The notes: a model not told the origin generated them from the sequence alone. A DNA stretch of 45,664 bases from Candidatus Gastranaerophilales bacterium (GCA_944323615.1 CALUTG010000008.1:1-45664), one strand, 5' to 3'. Shown: positions 8,341-16,390, counted from the stretch's first letter. A program made the numbers and translations.

Positions 8341-8427
8341 CATCGTTACAATCCGATACACTTTGTTGAATTGAAAAAATCTTTGGGCTATCCTTTTTTC
8401 AGTGGTAGTTTATATTGGGTATATTAA

Positions 8428-9462
8428 ATGGAAAAAGGTTTTGTTGAGAATGGCTTCATTATAGATTTAAGCAGCGCTATGAATACAACCCAGCTTGTAT
8501 TTGAGCTTAGCTCTATTATGGAACACCCTGAGGTTAAGGGGAAACGGATTTGTTTAAAACTGGGAAGTCTTGATTTAAAACAATCTCAGCTGTTGAGCAT
8601 AAAAGCATTAATTGAATCAATGGATGCTTCAATCGCATTTATTGATACGTCTTCCGAACAAACGGATGCAGCAGCCGTAAGTCTTGGTATAATTGTCTCT
8701 AAGGTCGGAGAAGGTTCAAATATGGAATCTTATGTCGCCTCTCCAAGCAATTTACAGGAAGAATCGGTAGTTGTTAAAGAAGAAAATGCTATTGAAGATA
8801 TTCCGGCTTATAATGAAGCTGAAGAAGGTAAAACTGTAGAAGTTCACGCTGACATTACAACAGCTGGCTCTGAAGAACAAAACAATGAACCTATAAGCAC
8901 TCTGGAGGGTATTGAGGATGTATACACCGAACAGACAGCTGATGAATTGTCAGAAGTCATTCCTTCAGAAAACTTTGAAACAGATTTTGAAACACTTGCC
9001 GTCAACGAAGGATTAATTTCAAACGAAGAAGTCAGCAAATATATCCTTCTGGATACAGGCGACGTTTTACCACAGGATGCGGAAGAAAATAGTGTTGATA
9101 CTAAGACACTTCCGACTCTTTATATAAATCAAACTCTTAGATCCGGACAAACCGTAAATTATGAAGGTAATATCCTTATTATCGGAGATGCCCACCCGGG
9201 AAGCGAAATTATTGCTGACGGAGATATTACAGTTTGGGGCATATTAGGCGGAATCGCTCATGCCGGAGCTAAAGGAAACATTTCTTCAAAAGTAAGAGCA
9301 TTGAAACTGAACGCAATCCAATTAAGAATCGCAGGTCTTTACGCAAGAAGAAACGATACGCTTAATGTTCCTTACGTTCAAAAAACAAATGAGTTTACCC
9401 CTGAAGAAGCTCAAATTGAAGAAGGAAAAATCGTTATTTATAAAAAGTTAAGGAGAGATTAA
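8428..9462 (+). CDS. minC: Septum-site protein MinC
   Basis: This 344-residue protein has the beta-helical MinC C-terminal domain at about 230-330, with the hallmark TLRSGQTVNYEGNILIIGDA, 'G.I..WG.L.G.AHAGA.GN', and a KLNAIQLRIAG surface that binds MinD and FtsZ. The N-terminal domain (about 1-90) is followed by an acidic, low-complexity linker of about 110 residues, longer than in model MinC proteins. MinC blocks FtsZ assembly away from midcell. It begins an operon with minD (TAATG overlap) and minE. Confidence 0.92.
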   Translation: MEKGFVENGFIIDLSSAMNTTQLVFELSSIMEHPEVKGKRICLKLGSLDLKQSQLLSIKALIESMDASIAFIDTSSEQTDAAAVSLGIIVSKVGEGSNMESYVASPSNLQEESVVVKEENAIEDIPAYNEAEEGKTVEVHADITTAGSEEQNNEPISTLEGIEDVYTEQTADELSEVIPSENFETDFETLAVNEGLISNEEVSKYILLDTGDVLPQDAEENSVDTKTLPTLYINQTLRSGQTVNYEGNILIIGDAHPGSEIIADGDITVWGILGGIAHAGAKGNISSKVRALKLNAIQLRIAGLYARRNDTLNVPYVQKTNEFTPEEAQIEEGKIVIYKKLRRD

Positions 9463-10274
9463 TGACTGGTCGAGTAATAGTAATCACCTCCGGTAAAGGC
9501 GGAGTCGGAAAAACAACAACAAGCGCTAATATAGGTACAGCTCTTGCTAAAGAAGGGTATAAAGTTGTACTTATTGATACAGACCTCGGGTTAAGGAATT
9601 TAGACTTGCTGCTGGGGCTTGAAAACAGAATTGTTTATACAATTGTAGATGTAATAGAAGAACGCTGCAAACTTAAGCAGGCTCTGGTTAAGGATAAAAA
9701 GAATCCTAATCTTTCACTCCTTGCAGCTGCGCAAACAAGAGATAAATCCGCAGTTAATGCTGAGCAATTAAAAGATATTTGCGACAAGCTTAAAGAGAAA
9801 AATGATTTTGTGCTTATTGATTGCCCTGCCGGTATTGAACAAGGTTTCCAAAACGCTGTAGCAGGAGCAAGTGAAGCTATTGTAGTTACAACACCAGAAA
9901 TGTCAGCTATTCGTGACGCTGACAGAATCATTGGTCTATTGGAAGCTAAAGAAGAAATCAAAAGTTACAAACTTCTTCTAAACAGAGTTCGTCCAAACCT
10001 AATTAAGTCAAACGACATGATGAGCGTTGATGATGTTGTAGAAATTCTTTCCTGCCCGCTCATTGGAATTATTCCTGAAGACACCGGAATTATTACCTCG
10101 ACAAACAAAGGTGAACCTATTGTTAATGATGAAAATTCTATGGCAGGTAAAGCTTACAGAAACGTAGCTCAAAGGATTTTAGGCGAAGAAGTTCCGTTTT
10201 TGGATTTAGATGAACCAAAAGGCTTTATGGCTAAAATTAAAAATGTGTTTGCTAAACTGAAAGCGAAGGTGTAA
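9462..10274 (+). CDS. minD: Septum-site ATPase MinD
   Basis: This 270-residue protein has the deviant Walker A KGGVGKTT (about 11-18), the switch segments IDTDLGLRNLD and LIDCPAGIE, and a C-terminal amphipathic helix (GFMAKIKNVFAKLKAKV) for membrane binding. It is an ATPase that dimerises on the inner membrane, recruits MinC and is released by MinE. The ATG overlaps the minC stop and minE follows after 1 nt, so translation is coupled. Confidence 0.96.
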   Translation: MTGRVIVITSGKGGVGKTTTSANIGTALAKEGYKVVLIDTDLGLRNLDLLLGLENRIVYTIVDVIEERCKLKQALVKDKKNPNLSLLAAAQTRDKSAVNAEQLKDICDKLKEKNDFVLIDCPAGIEQGFQNAVAGASEAIVVTTPEMSAIRDADRIIGLLEAKEEIKSYKLLLNRVRPNLIKSNDMMSVDDVVEILSCPLIGIIPEDTGIITSTNKGEPIVNDENSMAGKAYRNVAQRILGEEVPFLDLDEPKGFMAKIKNVFAKLKAKV

Positions 10275-10275
10275 G

Positions 10276-10863
10276 ATGGGACTTTTCTCTGATATTTATA
10301 ATACAGTAGCAAGGTTTTTCAGACCGCAAGAAGAACAGGGCGAAGGGCCTTCCAAAGCAGTTGCGGCAAACAGACTTAAACTTGTTCTTATGCAGGACAG
10401 AACTAACCTGACTCCAAAAATCTTAGAACAAATGAGAGGGGAACTTATTGACCTTCTTTCCAAATACCTTGAAATGGATAAAGAACTTCTTGAACTCAAC
10501 TTTGAACAGGAAGGCGATCAGGTTGCCTTAATGCTTTCGATTCCTGTTATAAGAGCTAAGGATGAAGATGAAATAGAAGAAGCCATAAACGCTTCTAAAT
10601 CTGAAGATGAAGAAAACGAAGAATCTGAAGGTGATAATGAGGACTCAAGTGAAAATGCGGAAGATTCAGAAGGTTCAGAAAATCCTGAAGAAATAGAAAA
10701 CAGCGAAACAGCAACTCCTCAGGGAGAATCGGGGGAAGAAGAGACACCTAAACCTAAGAAAAAACGATCAAAAAAAGTATCACAACCTGAAGAAATTGAA
10801 AATCATACTTCTGAAAAAGATATCCAACAAGAAAATTTAGTTGAAAATATGCAGGGTGAATAA
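10276..10863 (+). CDS. minE: MinE topological specificity factor with acidic C-terminal extension
   Basis: Residues 1-95 are MinE: an amphipathic N-terminus (MGLFSDIYNTVARFF), the anti-MinCD helix region (AANRLKLVLMQDRTNLTPKI) and the dimerisation domain. The protein is 195 residues, roughly twice the usual ~90. The extra ~100 residues are strongly acidic and low-complexity (Glu/Asp/Ser), interrupted by a lysine cluster (PKPKKKRSKK), and are probably disordered. MinE drives MinD ATPase and oscillation. How a highly charged tail would alter this is unknown. It is the last gene of minCDE. Confidence 0.93.
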   Translation: MGLFSDIYNTVARFFRPQEEQGEGPSKAVAANRLKLVLMQDRTNLTPKILEQMRGELIDLLSKYLEMDKELLELNFEQEGDQVALMLSIPVIRAKDEDEIEEAINASKSEDEENEESEGDNEDSSENAEDSEGSENPEEIENSETATPQGESGEEETPKPKKKRSKKVSQPEEIENHTSEKDIQQENLVENMQGE

Positions 10864-10927
10864 AACTTAGCAAAAAAAATTTTTAGAATTTTTACTAATA
10901 ACATACGTTCAATAAAAAGGACTTGTG

Positions 10928-11608
10928 ATGAGTATTAGTAATCTAAACCAAACCCAACCTGCATTTCAAGCACGCCTTGTCAATTATGAATCAATCCGAA
11001 AGTCTCTGGAAGGAAGTCTTAAGCTTACCGCAAAAGAAAAATCAGTCCGACTGAAAAAATTAGATGAAATGAAAAATCTAATCGATCTTGCGGGAGATTC
11101 AGGCACCGATATTAAAATAGAATTGCAAAAATTAGCAGCACCTTATGAATATGTTCCGAAGGCTCATTATTTGATTGAAATAACCAATAAGAAATTTCCA
11201 GAATTAAAATACACTGAAAAATTAGAATTTTTACGTAATAAAATGGATGAGAATCAGTTAAATGAAAAAGTTCTTGATATGATTACGGATGAGTGTGTTT
11301 CTAAAACAAGTGAAATAGCGCAATTTTTTACCAACATAACATTACAAAAATTCGAATCAAAACTTCTGGCAGATATTTCATTAGCAGCAGGAAAGCTCCC
11401 TTTGGAGGTTTTAAAAATATTTGGTATCAAATCTGCATATTGGGAAGAAATTGCTGATACTGCATCAAGATTAAAATTTCAAACATCTGCAAGTGAATTA
11501 TTCTTAAAACAAAAGAACTTTAAAAAGGTTTATTCTAAATTTTTAAATAATAATAATATCAATTTTTTAAAACCCGGAATAAGAACCTATAATTCTGATA
11601 CTCTTTGA
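10928..11608 (+). CDS. Tagged orphan protein
   Basis: About 226 residues, no recognised domain. I choose ATG 10928 because AAGGA lies 6 nt upstream; the frame also allows GTG 10925. It begins MSISNLNQTQPAFQAR, a clear example of the recurring N-terminal tag (M-x-I-S-x-L ... F-Q). The rest is mostly helical and charged. Its last 42 nt overlap, tail to tail, the end of the prephenate dehydratase gene. Confidence 0.75.
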   Translation: MSISNLNQTQPAFQARLVNYESIRKSLEGSLKLTAKEKSVRLKKLDEMKNLIDLAGDSGTDIKIELQKLAAPYEYVPKAHYLIEITNKKFPELKYTEKLEFLRNKMDENQLNEKVLDMITDECVSKTSEIAQFFTNITLQKFESKLLADISLAAGKLPLEVLKIFGIKSAYWEEIADTASRLKFQTSASELFLKQKNFKKVYSKFLNNNNINFLKPGIRTYNSDTL

Positions 11609-12412
11609 ATAAGGTTCCAGATCAGCTATTAGATTTTTTACAATTTCATCTTTCCAGTGTCCGTCAAAATCAATAAATACAGCCTGTTCTTCCGATCTGT
11701 TATTCATCATCTTAGAATTAATCTGAGTAATATTTATATGATATTTAACAAACACTTGAACTATATCTAAAAGAACCCCCTGTCTGTCATTAAGGAAAAG
11801 AACTATACTGGTTTTATCTTTTCCTGTAGGTTCTGTCGTCCCGTCACCTATTACAATAAATCTTCTGTTATTGTCTTTATTGTCTTCTATATGCTCTCGA
11901 AGCACATTTAAATTATAAAGTTCGGCGGTTTTATGAGTTCCGATTATTGAATAGGTTAAGTTATAATTATTCAAAAGTCTTGCCGACTCATCCATATTTT
12001 CCGCCATAACAATATTAATCTGGCGCGGCATTTCCTCTCTAACAAATGTTTTGCATTTAGCTAAAGCATTCGGATTAGCAATAAGCCCCATCAAGCTGTA
12101 AAATTCTGTTGTTTTAGAAAGTATGCAATCATTAACAGGCACAATAGTTTCTGCCAAAATCTGAATATTTTGATTCTTAGTCATTATAAGATTATCAATA
12201 GTCTCTCTTATAATTCCTTTATAAGTAGTCTCAACAGGAAGAATCGTTATAGCATTACAATTTTCATCAACGTAGTCAATACATTCTTTTATGGAACTTA
12301 AAGATCGCTGATAAAGGTATAAATCGTAAGCCTTAAAAAGCTTATCTTTGGCAATTTCCGAGTATGAACCGCCCATTCCGAGGCAGATTACTTCATTAAA
12401 ATCTCTAAACAT
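11567..12412 (-). CDS. pheA: Prephenate dehydratase (PDT plus ACT domains)
   Basis: This 281-residue protein matches the stand-alone prephenate dehydratase layout. The PDT domain (about 1-180) opens with GMGGSYSE for the usual GPxGTYSE and carries ILPVETTYKGIIRETIDNL, the 'P.ENS..G.V....D.L' block. The ACT domain (about 195-280) carries GVLLDIVQVFVKYHINITQI. Role: decarboxylating dehydration of prephenate to phenylpyruvate for phenylalanine synthesis, with ACT feedback control. Odd points: the catalytic TRF motif reads NRRF, and the ACT 'ESRP' signature reads NSKM. Either the enzyme is divergent or it acts on a related substrate. Confidence 0.8.
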   Translation of the reverse strand: MFRDFNEVICLGMGGSYSEIAKDKLFKAYDLYLYQRSLSSIKECIDYVDENCNAITILPVETTYKGIIRETIDNLIMTKNQNIQILAETIVPVNDCILSKTTEFYSLMGLIANPNALAKCKTFVREEMPRQINIVMAENMDESARLLNNYNLTYSIIGTHKTAELYNLNVLREHIEDNKDNNRRFIVIGDGTTEPTGKDKTSIVLFLNDRQGVLLDIVQVFVKYHINITQINSKMMNNRSEEQAVFIDFDGHWKDEIVKNLIADLEPYSKSIRIIGSYSGF

Positions 12413-12465
12413 AATAAACTCCCGTTTGTTTTTAATTATACATTAAAAACAATAATAGAAGAATA

Positions 12466-12912
12466 CTAAGAATTGCCTATTTCAGTAGCTCTTGAAGCCA
12501 TTGAACGAGAGATATTAATAAGAGCCAGGTTAGCCTCATAAGCTCTCTGCGCCATAATAGCATCTGCCATATCGACCATGGCATTAACATTTGATGCTCT
12601 AATATACCCGTTAGCATCGGCATCCGGATGTCCCGGGGAATAGATTCTTTCCCCGAGTGTCGGATCTTCTACACAACCGTTAAACACTACACCTCCCTGC
12701 AAATAAGGAAGAGTACCGACTCCGAAAACATCGTTTTTCATTGTATTCATTAAACCATGGAACGAAATATCTTCGGAAGCATTCAGTACAGGAATTCTTC
12801 TTACATAATTAGGAGTATCTATGTTTGCAATGTTTTTAGCATGGATATCAAGTCTTAATCCATGAGCTTTTAATGCATTAGAGCCTATGTTAATTGATTC
12901 AAGAATACTCAT
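12466..12912 (-). CDS. flgC: Flagellar basal-body rod protein FlgC
   Basis: This 148-residue protein has the rod-family N-terminal motif NIANIDTPNYVRR and the C-terminal helix VNAMVDMADAIMAQRAYEANL that packs with the N-terminal helix in the rod. Length matches FlgC. It is exported by the flagellar type III system and assembles with FlgB above the MS ring. It is the last gene of the cluster FlgG-like, FlgF/G-like, FlgB, FlgC; fliE, often next, is absent. Confidence 0.93.
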   Translation of the reverse strand: MSILESINIGSNALKAHGLRLDIHAKNIANIDTPNYVRRIPVLNASEDISFHGLMNTMKNDVFGVGTLPYLQGGVVFNGCVEDPTLGERIYSPGHPDADANGYIRASNVNAMVDMADAIMAQRAYEANLALINISRSMASRATEIGNS

Positions 12913-12919
12913 AATTAAC

Positions 12920-13270
12920 CTACTTTCCTACATTTAATACCGTTTTCATTTCGGTAATAATTTTTGACATACGTCTTGTTGCCATTGTATACATAATAGA
13001 GTTTTTTTGGATTTCCGCAAGTTCTTCCGCTATATCTATTTCCTGATTTGTCCGATCTTCTATAACACCGGAAGGACCGAGAGCGGAAGAGAGTTTAGTT
13101 TCAATAGGACTGTTCATACTTCCCAGATATTGAGAAAAGTCAATATCACGTCTGACATAACCCGGGGTATCAACGTTAGCGATATTTGCACCCAAAGCCC
13201 GCTGTCTTTGTGATATCAAATCCAGCATTAATGAAGTTTTACCCATTGAATCTAAGCTCGTGAATGACAT
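12920..13270 (-). CDS. flgB: Flagellar basal-body rod protein FlgB
   Basis: This 116-residue protein has the rod signature ANIANVDTPGYVRRDIDF and a C-terminal helix (EIQKNSIMYTMATRRMSKIITEMKTVL) as in FlgB. It forms the most proximal part of the rod. It sits 7 nt upstream of flgC and 12 nt downstream of the FlgF/G-like gene, consistent with one transcript. Confidence 0.93.
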   Translation of the reverse strand: MSFTSLDSMGKTSLMLDLISQRQRALGANIANVDTPGYVRRDIDFSQYLGSMNSPIETKLSSALGPSGVIEDRTNQEIDIAEELAEIQKNSIMYTMATRRMSKIITEMKTVLNVGK

Positions 13271-13282
13271 TTATACACCCCG

Positions 13283-13996
13283 CTATTCTCTTATATTAAT
13301 TGATTTGTTATACATATCATCTGCAACCTTCATAAGGTTCATACTTGCAATCATTGAAGTATTAAGTCTCATAAGGTCATTAATTTCATCATAGATATTA
13401 GTATTTGATGCTTCAGTAGCATACTGTCTGATATTTTGTTCGTCTTTAACAATTCTCGGATTTCCGGATTCTTCAGTTATAACCATTTTATTGTTATGCC
13501 CCTGTTCAAGAGACTCGGGAGAATCAAACTGGACAATCGGAATTGTACCTATTTTTTCAGGAAGGGAACCTGCTGTATCATAGTTTATAACATCACCGTT
13601 AGGCTTAATTTCAAATTTGTAAGAGTTTGCAGGAATTTTAATTCCGTCGCCGACCATCCAGTCATCCACTGTCATAAGATATCCGTTAGCACCTCTTTTC
13701 AGAGAGCCGTCACGGGTATATTGAATTTCGCCTTCCGGAGAAACTACCGGAATATAACCCTCACCTTCAATCGCTATATCATAAGGATTTTTACTTACCC
13801 TTATTGAACCCTGAAGAGCATTACATCTTATTGCGCCGTCGATATAACCGTCTTCACGCAGTATCTGCTCAAAACGGGAAGTTTTATAAGCTACAGTATT
13901 ATAGTTAGCCAGGTTATTAGCAAGATAACCCAGTTTTTCAAACTGCATTGTTGTATTGTTTATACTTTTTCTTATTACTGCCTGTAAATTATACAT
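13283..13996 (-). CDS. Flagellar rod/hook-basal-body protein (FlgF/FlgG family)
   Basis: This 237-residue protein follows the FlgF/FlgG layout. The N-terminal rod helix is variant, with YLANNLANYNTVAYKTSRFE for the usual 'vaNNLANvnT.GfK'. A central domain follows, with SKNPYDIAIEGEGYIPVVSPEGEIQYTRDGS, the family's 'gn.lD.AI.G.GFF.v....g...yTRdG' block. The C-terminal helix is DEINDLMRLNTSMIASMNLMKVADDM. FlgF and FlgG cannot be separated by eye. Confidence 0.88.
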   Translation of the reverse strand: MYNLQAVIRKSINNTTMQFEKLGYLANNLANYNTVAYKTSRFEQILREDGYIDGAIRCNALQGSIRVSKNPYDIAIEGEGYIPVVSPEGEIQYTRDGSLKRGANGYLMTVDDWMVGDGIKIPANSYKFEIKPNGDVINYDTAGSLPEKIGTIPIVQFDSPESLEQGHNNKMVITEESGNPRIVKDEQNIRQYATEASNTNIYDEINDLMRLNTSMIASMNLMKVADDMYNKSINIRE

Positions 13997-14008
13997 CTTT
14001 TAGACCTC

Positions 14009-14707
14009 CTATGAAGTTGATCCTAACTGGCTTATCACTCTTTGTAAATTTGAACTTTCTATCAAAAAGATCTGCCTGTTTGCCTCAAAATTCCTTACAA
14101 CGGGTTTAACCGCTAAGAATTCATTCTGCAAAACGACGTTAGAATGTTCGTTATATCCCTGTTTAACATCAGGATTTAGAACTGCCAACCCGTTTGAATC
14201 TACAATACCTAAGTATCCTGCTTCTACAAGCTGATTTGAAGCTTTATCCCAGACACTTATTTTGCCTTTTGTATTCACAACGACCTGAGAAGGGTTATCC
14301 GGCACAACCGGCAGCTGAATAGGCATACCGGCATCGGAGAGAACCGGTTGATCCTCGAGGTTCAAAAGGTTGCCGTTTTTGTCGAGTTTAAACCTGCCGT
14401 CACGTGTGAGTTTAACCCCTTCCGGAGTTTGAATCTGGAAATAACCTTTATTTGCCATGGTTATATCAAGCGGATTTTTAGAAACCATGATTCTGCCGAC
14501 GGCATCATCAATTGTATTTGAAAGCCCGTGGACACCGATATATTCGGTAAAGGAAGATACGACAGGTTCACGTCTTTGGAAACCCACTTTATCAAACCCT
14601 GCAACATTTTCATTAATCATGCCGAGCACTTCACTTTGAAGATGCATGGCACGGATTGATGATTTCATACCTTGTTCACAAAATCTTACGCCGCCGTTTA
14701 TTTGCAT
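14009..14707 (-). CDS. Flagellar rod/hook-basal-body protein (FlgF/FlgG family), first gene of cluster
   Basis: This 232-residue protein carries SKNPLDITMANKGYFQIQTPEGVKLTRDGRFKLD, diagnostic of the FlgE/F/G family, and a C-terminal helix EANRQIFLIESSNLQRVISQ. The N-terminal 'NNLANvnT' motif is degenerate (MINENVAGFDKVGFQRR). GAGG lies 8 nt before ATG. With its paralogue at 13283-13996 it probably provides the distal and proximal rod sections. No strong sigma28 promoter was found upstream. Confidence 0.85.
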   Translation of the reverse strand: MQINGGVRFCEQGMKSSIRAMHLQSEVLGMINENVAGFDKVGFQRREPVVSSFTEYIGVHGLSNTIDDAVGRIMVSKNPLDITMANKGYFQIQTPEGVKLTRDGRFKLDKNGNLLNLEDQPVLSDAGMPIQLPVVPDNPSQVVVNTKGKISVWDKASNQLVEAGYLGIVDSNGLAVLNPDVKQGYNEHSNVVLQNEFLAVKPVVRNFEANRQIFLIESSNLQRVISQLGSTS

Positions 14708-14832
14708 ATATATTACCTCATTACTCCCATGTTAATCGGTGTTTATCGGGGTTACTTTAATGATTTTTGATAAAATCCTCCGATTAATGGAGCTTAATAA
14801 GAGGTATAAGGATTTTTTTTTTAAAGTCAAAG

Positions 14833-14861
14833 TTGACAATAGGTTTTGTTTCTTATATCAT
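14833..14861 (+). promoter_or_regulatory. Sigma70 promoter of the tRNA-Thr(UGU) gene
   Basis: TTGACA (14833-14838), a 17-bp spacer and TATCAT (14856-14861) lie 10 nt before the mature 5' end of the tRNA, a standard layout for a tRNA promoter. Confidence 0.75.
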
Positions 14862-14871
14862 TAACTTTGTT

Positions 14872-14943
14872 GCCGGTATAGCTCAACGGTAGAGCAACGG
14901 TTTTGTAAACCGTAGGTTGTAGGTTCGATTCCTATTACCGGCT
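14872..14943 (+). tRNA. tRNA-Thr (anticodon UGU)
   Basis: A complete cloverleaf can be drawn: acceptor GCCGGTA/TACCGGC, D-arm GCTC...GAGC, anticodon stem ACGGT/ACCGT with loop TTTGTAA giving anticodon TGT, and T-arm AGGTTCGATTCCT. Discriminator T at 14943; CCA is not encoded. It is followed 88 bp later by a second threonine tRNA. Confidence 0.95.
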
Positions 14944-15031
14944 TTTTATCCCCCGGTGGAGCAAGGGCAAGTAAACACTCCGAATCGGATGAGGGGCTGT
15001 AGAAGATAGTAATTCACCGATGGGAAAATAA

Positions 15032-15103
15032 GCCTTTGTGGCGCAGGGGTAGCGCACTCCCTTGGTAAGGGAGAGGCCACGGGTTCAAATCCCGTCAAAG
15101 GCA
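15032..15103 (+). tRNA. tRNA-Thr (anticodon GGU)
   Basis: Acceptor GCCTTTG/CAAAGGC, anticodon stem CTCCC/GGGAG with loop TTGGTAA giving anticodon GGT, and T-arm CGGGTTCAAATCCCG. Discriminator A; CCA not encoded. It probably shares a transcript with the tRNA-Thr(UGU) upstream and tRNA-Tyr downstream. Confidence 0.95.
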
Positions 15104-15134
15104 TATTTATAAAAAGATTTTGAAAACTAAATAA

Positions 15135-15217
15135 GGGTAGGTGGCCGAGTGGCTAAAGGCGACAGACTGTAAATCTGTTCACGCGAGTGTACGGTGGTTC
15201 GAATCCACCCCTGCCCA
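15135..15217 (+). tRNA. tRNA-Tyr (anticodon GUA)
   Basis: An 83-nt class II tRNA with acceptor GGGTAGG/CCTGCCC (one G-T pair), anticodon stem ACAGA/TCTGT with loop CTGTAAA giving anticodon GTA, a long variable arm, and T-arm GGTGGTTCGAATCCACC. Discriminator A at 15217. Its last 16 nt (15202-15217) recur exactly at 15408-15423. Confidence 0.95.
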
Positions 15218-15290
15218 GTTCTTTAAGACTCCGAAAGGAGTCTTTTTTGTTTGCCAAAGGGGTAGGATGAGAACCGCCCCGGTGGTTCGG
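15209..15290 (+). repeat. 82-bp direct repeat, left copy (tRNA-Tyr tail, terminator, acceptor-like strand)
   Basis: These 82 nt match 16545-16626 at 77 positions. The unit contains, in order, the end of tRNA-Tyr, the GACTCC hairpin terminator, GGGTAGG (identical to the tRNA 5' acceptor strand), and AACC...GGTT arms ending in GGTTCGG. The two copies bracket about 1.25 kb with one gene, the layout of an integrated islet. Confidence 0.85.
15225..15248 (+). terminator. Rho-independent terminator after tRNA-Tyr
   Basis: Stem AAGACTCC/GGAGTCTT with a GAAA loop followed by T's, 7 nt past the tRNA. A near-identical copy lies at 16561-16584. Confidence 0.9.
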
Positions 15291-15423
15291 AGGATTTCCG
15301 GACGGACGACGGGGCTCTGCTCCTAGTCCGGATAGCGAGAATATTGAGCAAGCTTGAACCGAAGGTTCAATTGCGAAACTATTCGAGCGTGGAGGAAATC
15401 CAAGACAAATCCACCCCTGCCCA
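15260..15423 (+). ncRNA. tRNA-Tyr-mimic cassette with structured insert in the T-loop
   Basis: The segment opens with GGGTAGG (15260-15266), the tRNA-Tyr 5' acceptor strand, and ends with AATCCACCCCTGCCCA (15408-15423), an exact copy of the last 16 nt of that tRNA. The T-stem halves GGTGG (15281-15285) and CCACC (15411-15415) survive, but the T-loop is split by about 120 nt and the D and anticodon arms are replaced by a short AACC/GGTT hairpin. The insert folds into nested helices: GGATTTCC/GGAAATCC, GAATA/TATTC and TTGAACC-GAA-GGTTCAA. A terminator hairpin follows at 15427. The related cassette by tRNA-Leu (44128-44312) keeps these helices with compensating changes. Whether it is transcribed, or is the footprint of an integrating element, cannot be told from sequence. 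Confidence 0.6.
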
Positions 15424-15426
15424 CCA

Positions 15427-15467
15427 TAAAAAAGAGACTGAACATTTGTTCTAGTCTATTTTTTTAT
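15427..15467 (+). terminator. Rho-independent terminator after the tRNA-Tyr-mimic cassette
   Basis: GACT and GAACA pair with TGTTC and AGTC (one bulge), flanked by AAAAAA and TTTTTTT. The position, just past a tRNA tail, mirrors that of the terminator after tRNA-Tyr. The gap from here to 15631 holds no gene I can see. Confidence 0.75.
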
Positions 15468-15631
15468 ATTCCACTTATTTAAGATTATTTTTATAATTAG
15501 CAATCTGAAAGTACAGAGACCAGAGTCGTTAAAAGGTTGTGTACGTAGTGAATATTGTCTTGTGTGTATGTGTTGGCTATACAATAGATATTTAGTGGTG
15601 AAATTTGTTAGGTACTATCTAATTTTACTTC

Positions 15632-16390
15632 TCAACATTTCCCTCGAATTGTTTTGATTAATTTAGCTATCTTGTTTTTTAGAATGTCTATTTTTATTCC
15701 AAAGTGGTAATTTTCTGTATCATGTTTATATTCTACACCTAACTTTTTAGAATATTTTTTTGATTCATTATAAGCTCGTACTTCATTATCTAGCCTGTAA
15801 CGATAATATTGAAATAAATTGATCTTATCTTCTGCAGAATAGTTTATAGTAAAGATTTTTTCCATTGAATTGATTTTAGCTAAAATATCTTTTTTGTTTT
15901 TTGAAGTTATACCATCATGATGATGATACGCATTAAAAAATAAATTATAGTTAGTGTCTTTTACCATTTTCATTCGACATAATTGTTTCAATGAAAATCT
16001 ATCACTAAACATATGGAAATTTTCATGCATACAAATTGGTATGTTTTTTCTTGAAATAATCTTTTGTTTAGACTTTTTATCAAATGTGTCTATAGGAACT
16101 TGTAGTTCATATGCATTGTTTTCATATATCACACACGCAGAATAATCTTTATATTCAGCTACTGGACGTATTTTTAACTTCAGTCCTAATGGTTTAAAAT
16201 ATGAATTTAAGATTCTCTTATATGTTTTAAAATCAATACCATTGTCATTAATATATGGTTTTATTTTTTCAAAGAAATCAGCGTTGCATTGTTCTGCTAA
16301 TAGCATCCTTTTTGCGTATGAACCTTTTGGAACAAGCTGATGGTTGATTCTTCTATTGGTTTCTAGCAATGGTGATAATAATGCATTCAT
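15632..16390 (-). CDS. Putative HExxH zinc metallopeptidase, islet cargo
   Basis: This 252-residue protein has MHENFH (122-126), the HExxH zinc motif, and a plausible third ligand in NEVRAYNES (Glu about 203), the spacing seen in several zincin families. No signal peptide or membrane segment is seen. It is the only gene between the 82-bp direct repeats beside tRNA-Tyr, so it looks like cargo. Base composition is more AT-rich than that of neighbouring metabolic genes. The protein at 42696-43928, also in a tRNA-bounded islet, carries the same HExxH plus downstream Glu arrangement but shows no obvious overall similarity. Function inferred from motif only. Confidence 0.6.
   Translation of the reverse strand: MNALLSPLLETNRRINHQLVPKGSYAKRMLLAEQCNADFFEKIKPYINDNGIDFKTYKRILNSYFKPLGLKLKIRPVAEYKDYSACVIYENNAYELQVPIDTFDKKSKQKIISRKNIPICMHENFHMFSDRFSLKQLCRMKMVKDTNYNLFFNAYHHHDGITSKNKKDILAKINSMEKIFTINYSAEDKINLFQYYRYRLDNEVRAYNESKKYSKKLGVEYKHDTENYHFGIKIDILKNKIAKLIKTIRGKC

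Noticed and set aside
14720-14760. CCCGATAA before the FlgG-like gene, like a sigma28 -10 (GCCGATAA)
   Set aside because: No TAAA-type -35 at the required 11-bp distance; a single half-site is too weak.
15141-15326. 61-residue open frame across tRNA-Tyr
   Set aside because: It overlaps a clear tRNA and its terminator.
15260-15423. tmRNA-like gene
   Set aside because: It has an acceptor and T-arm from the tRNA, but no tag reading frame, no alanine identity G3-U70 pair, and its ends copy the local tRNA rather than ssrA.
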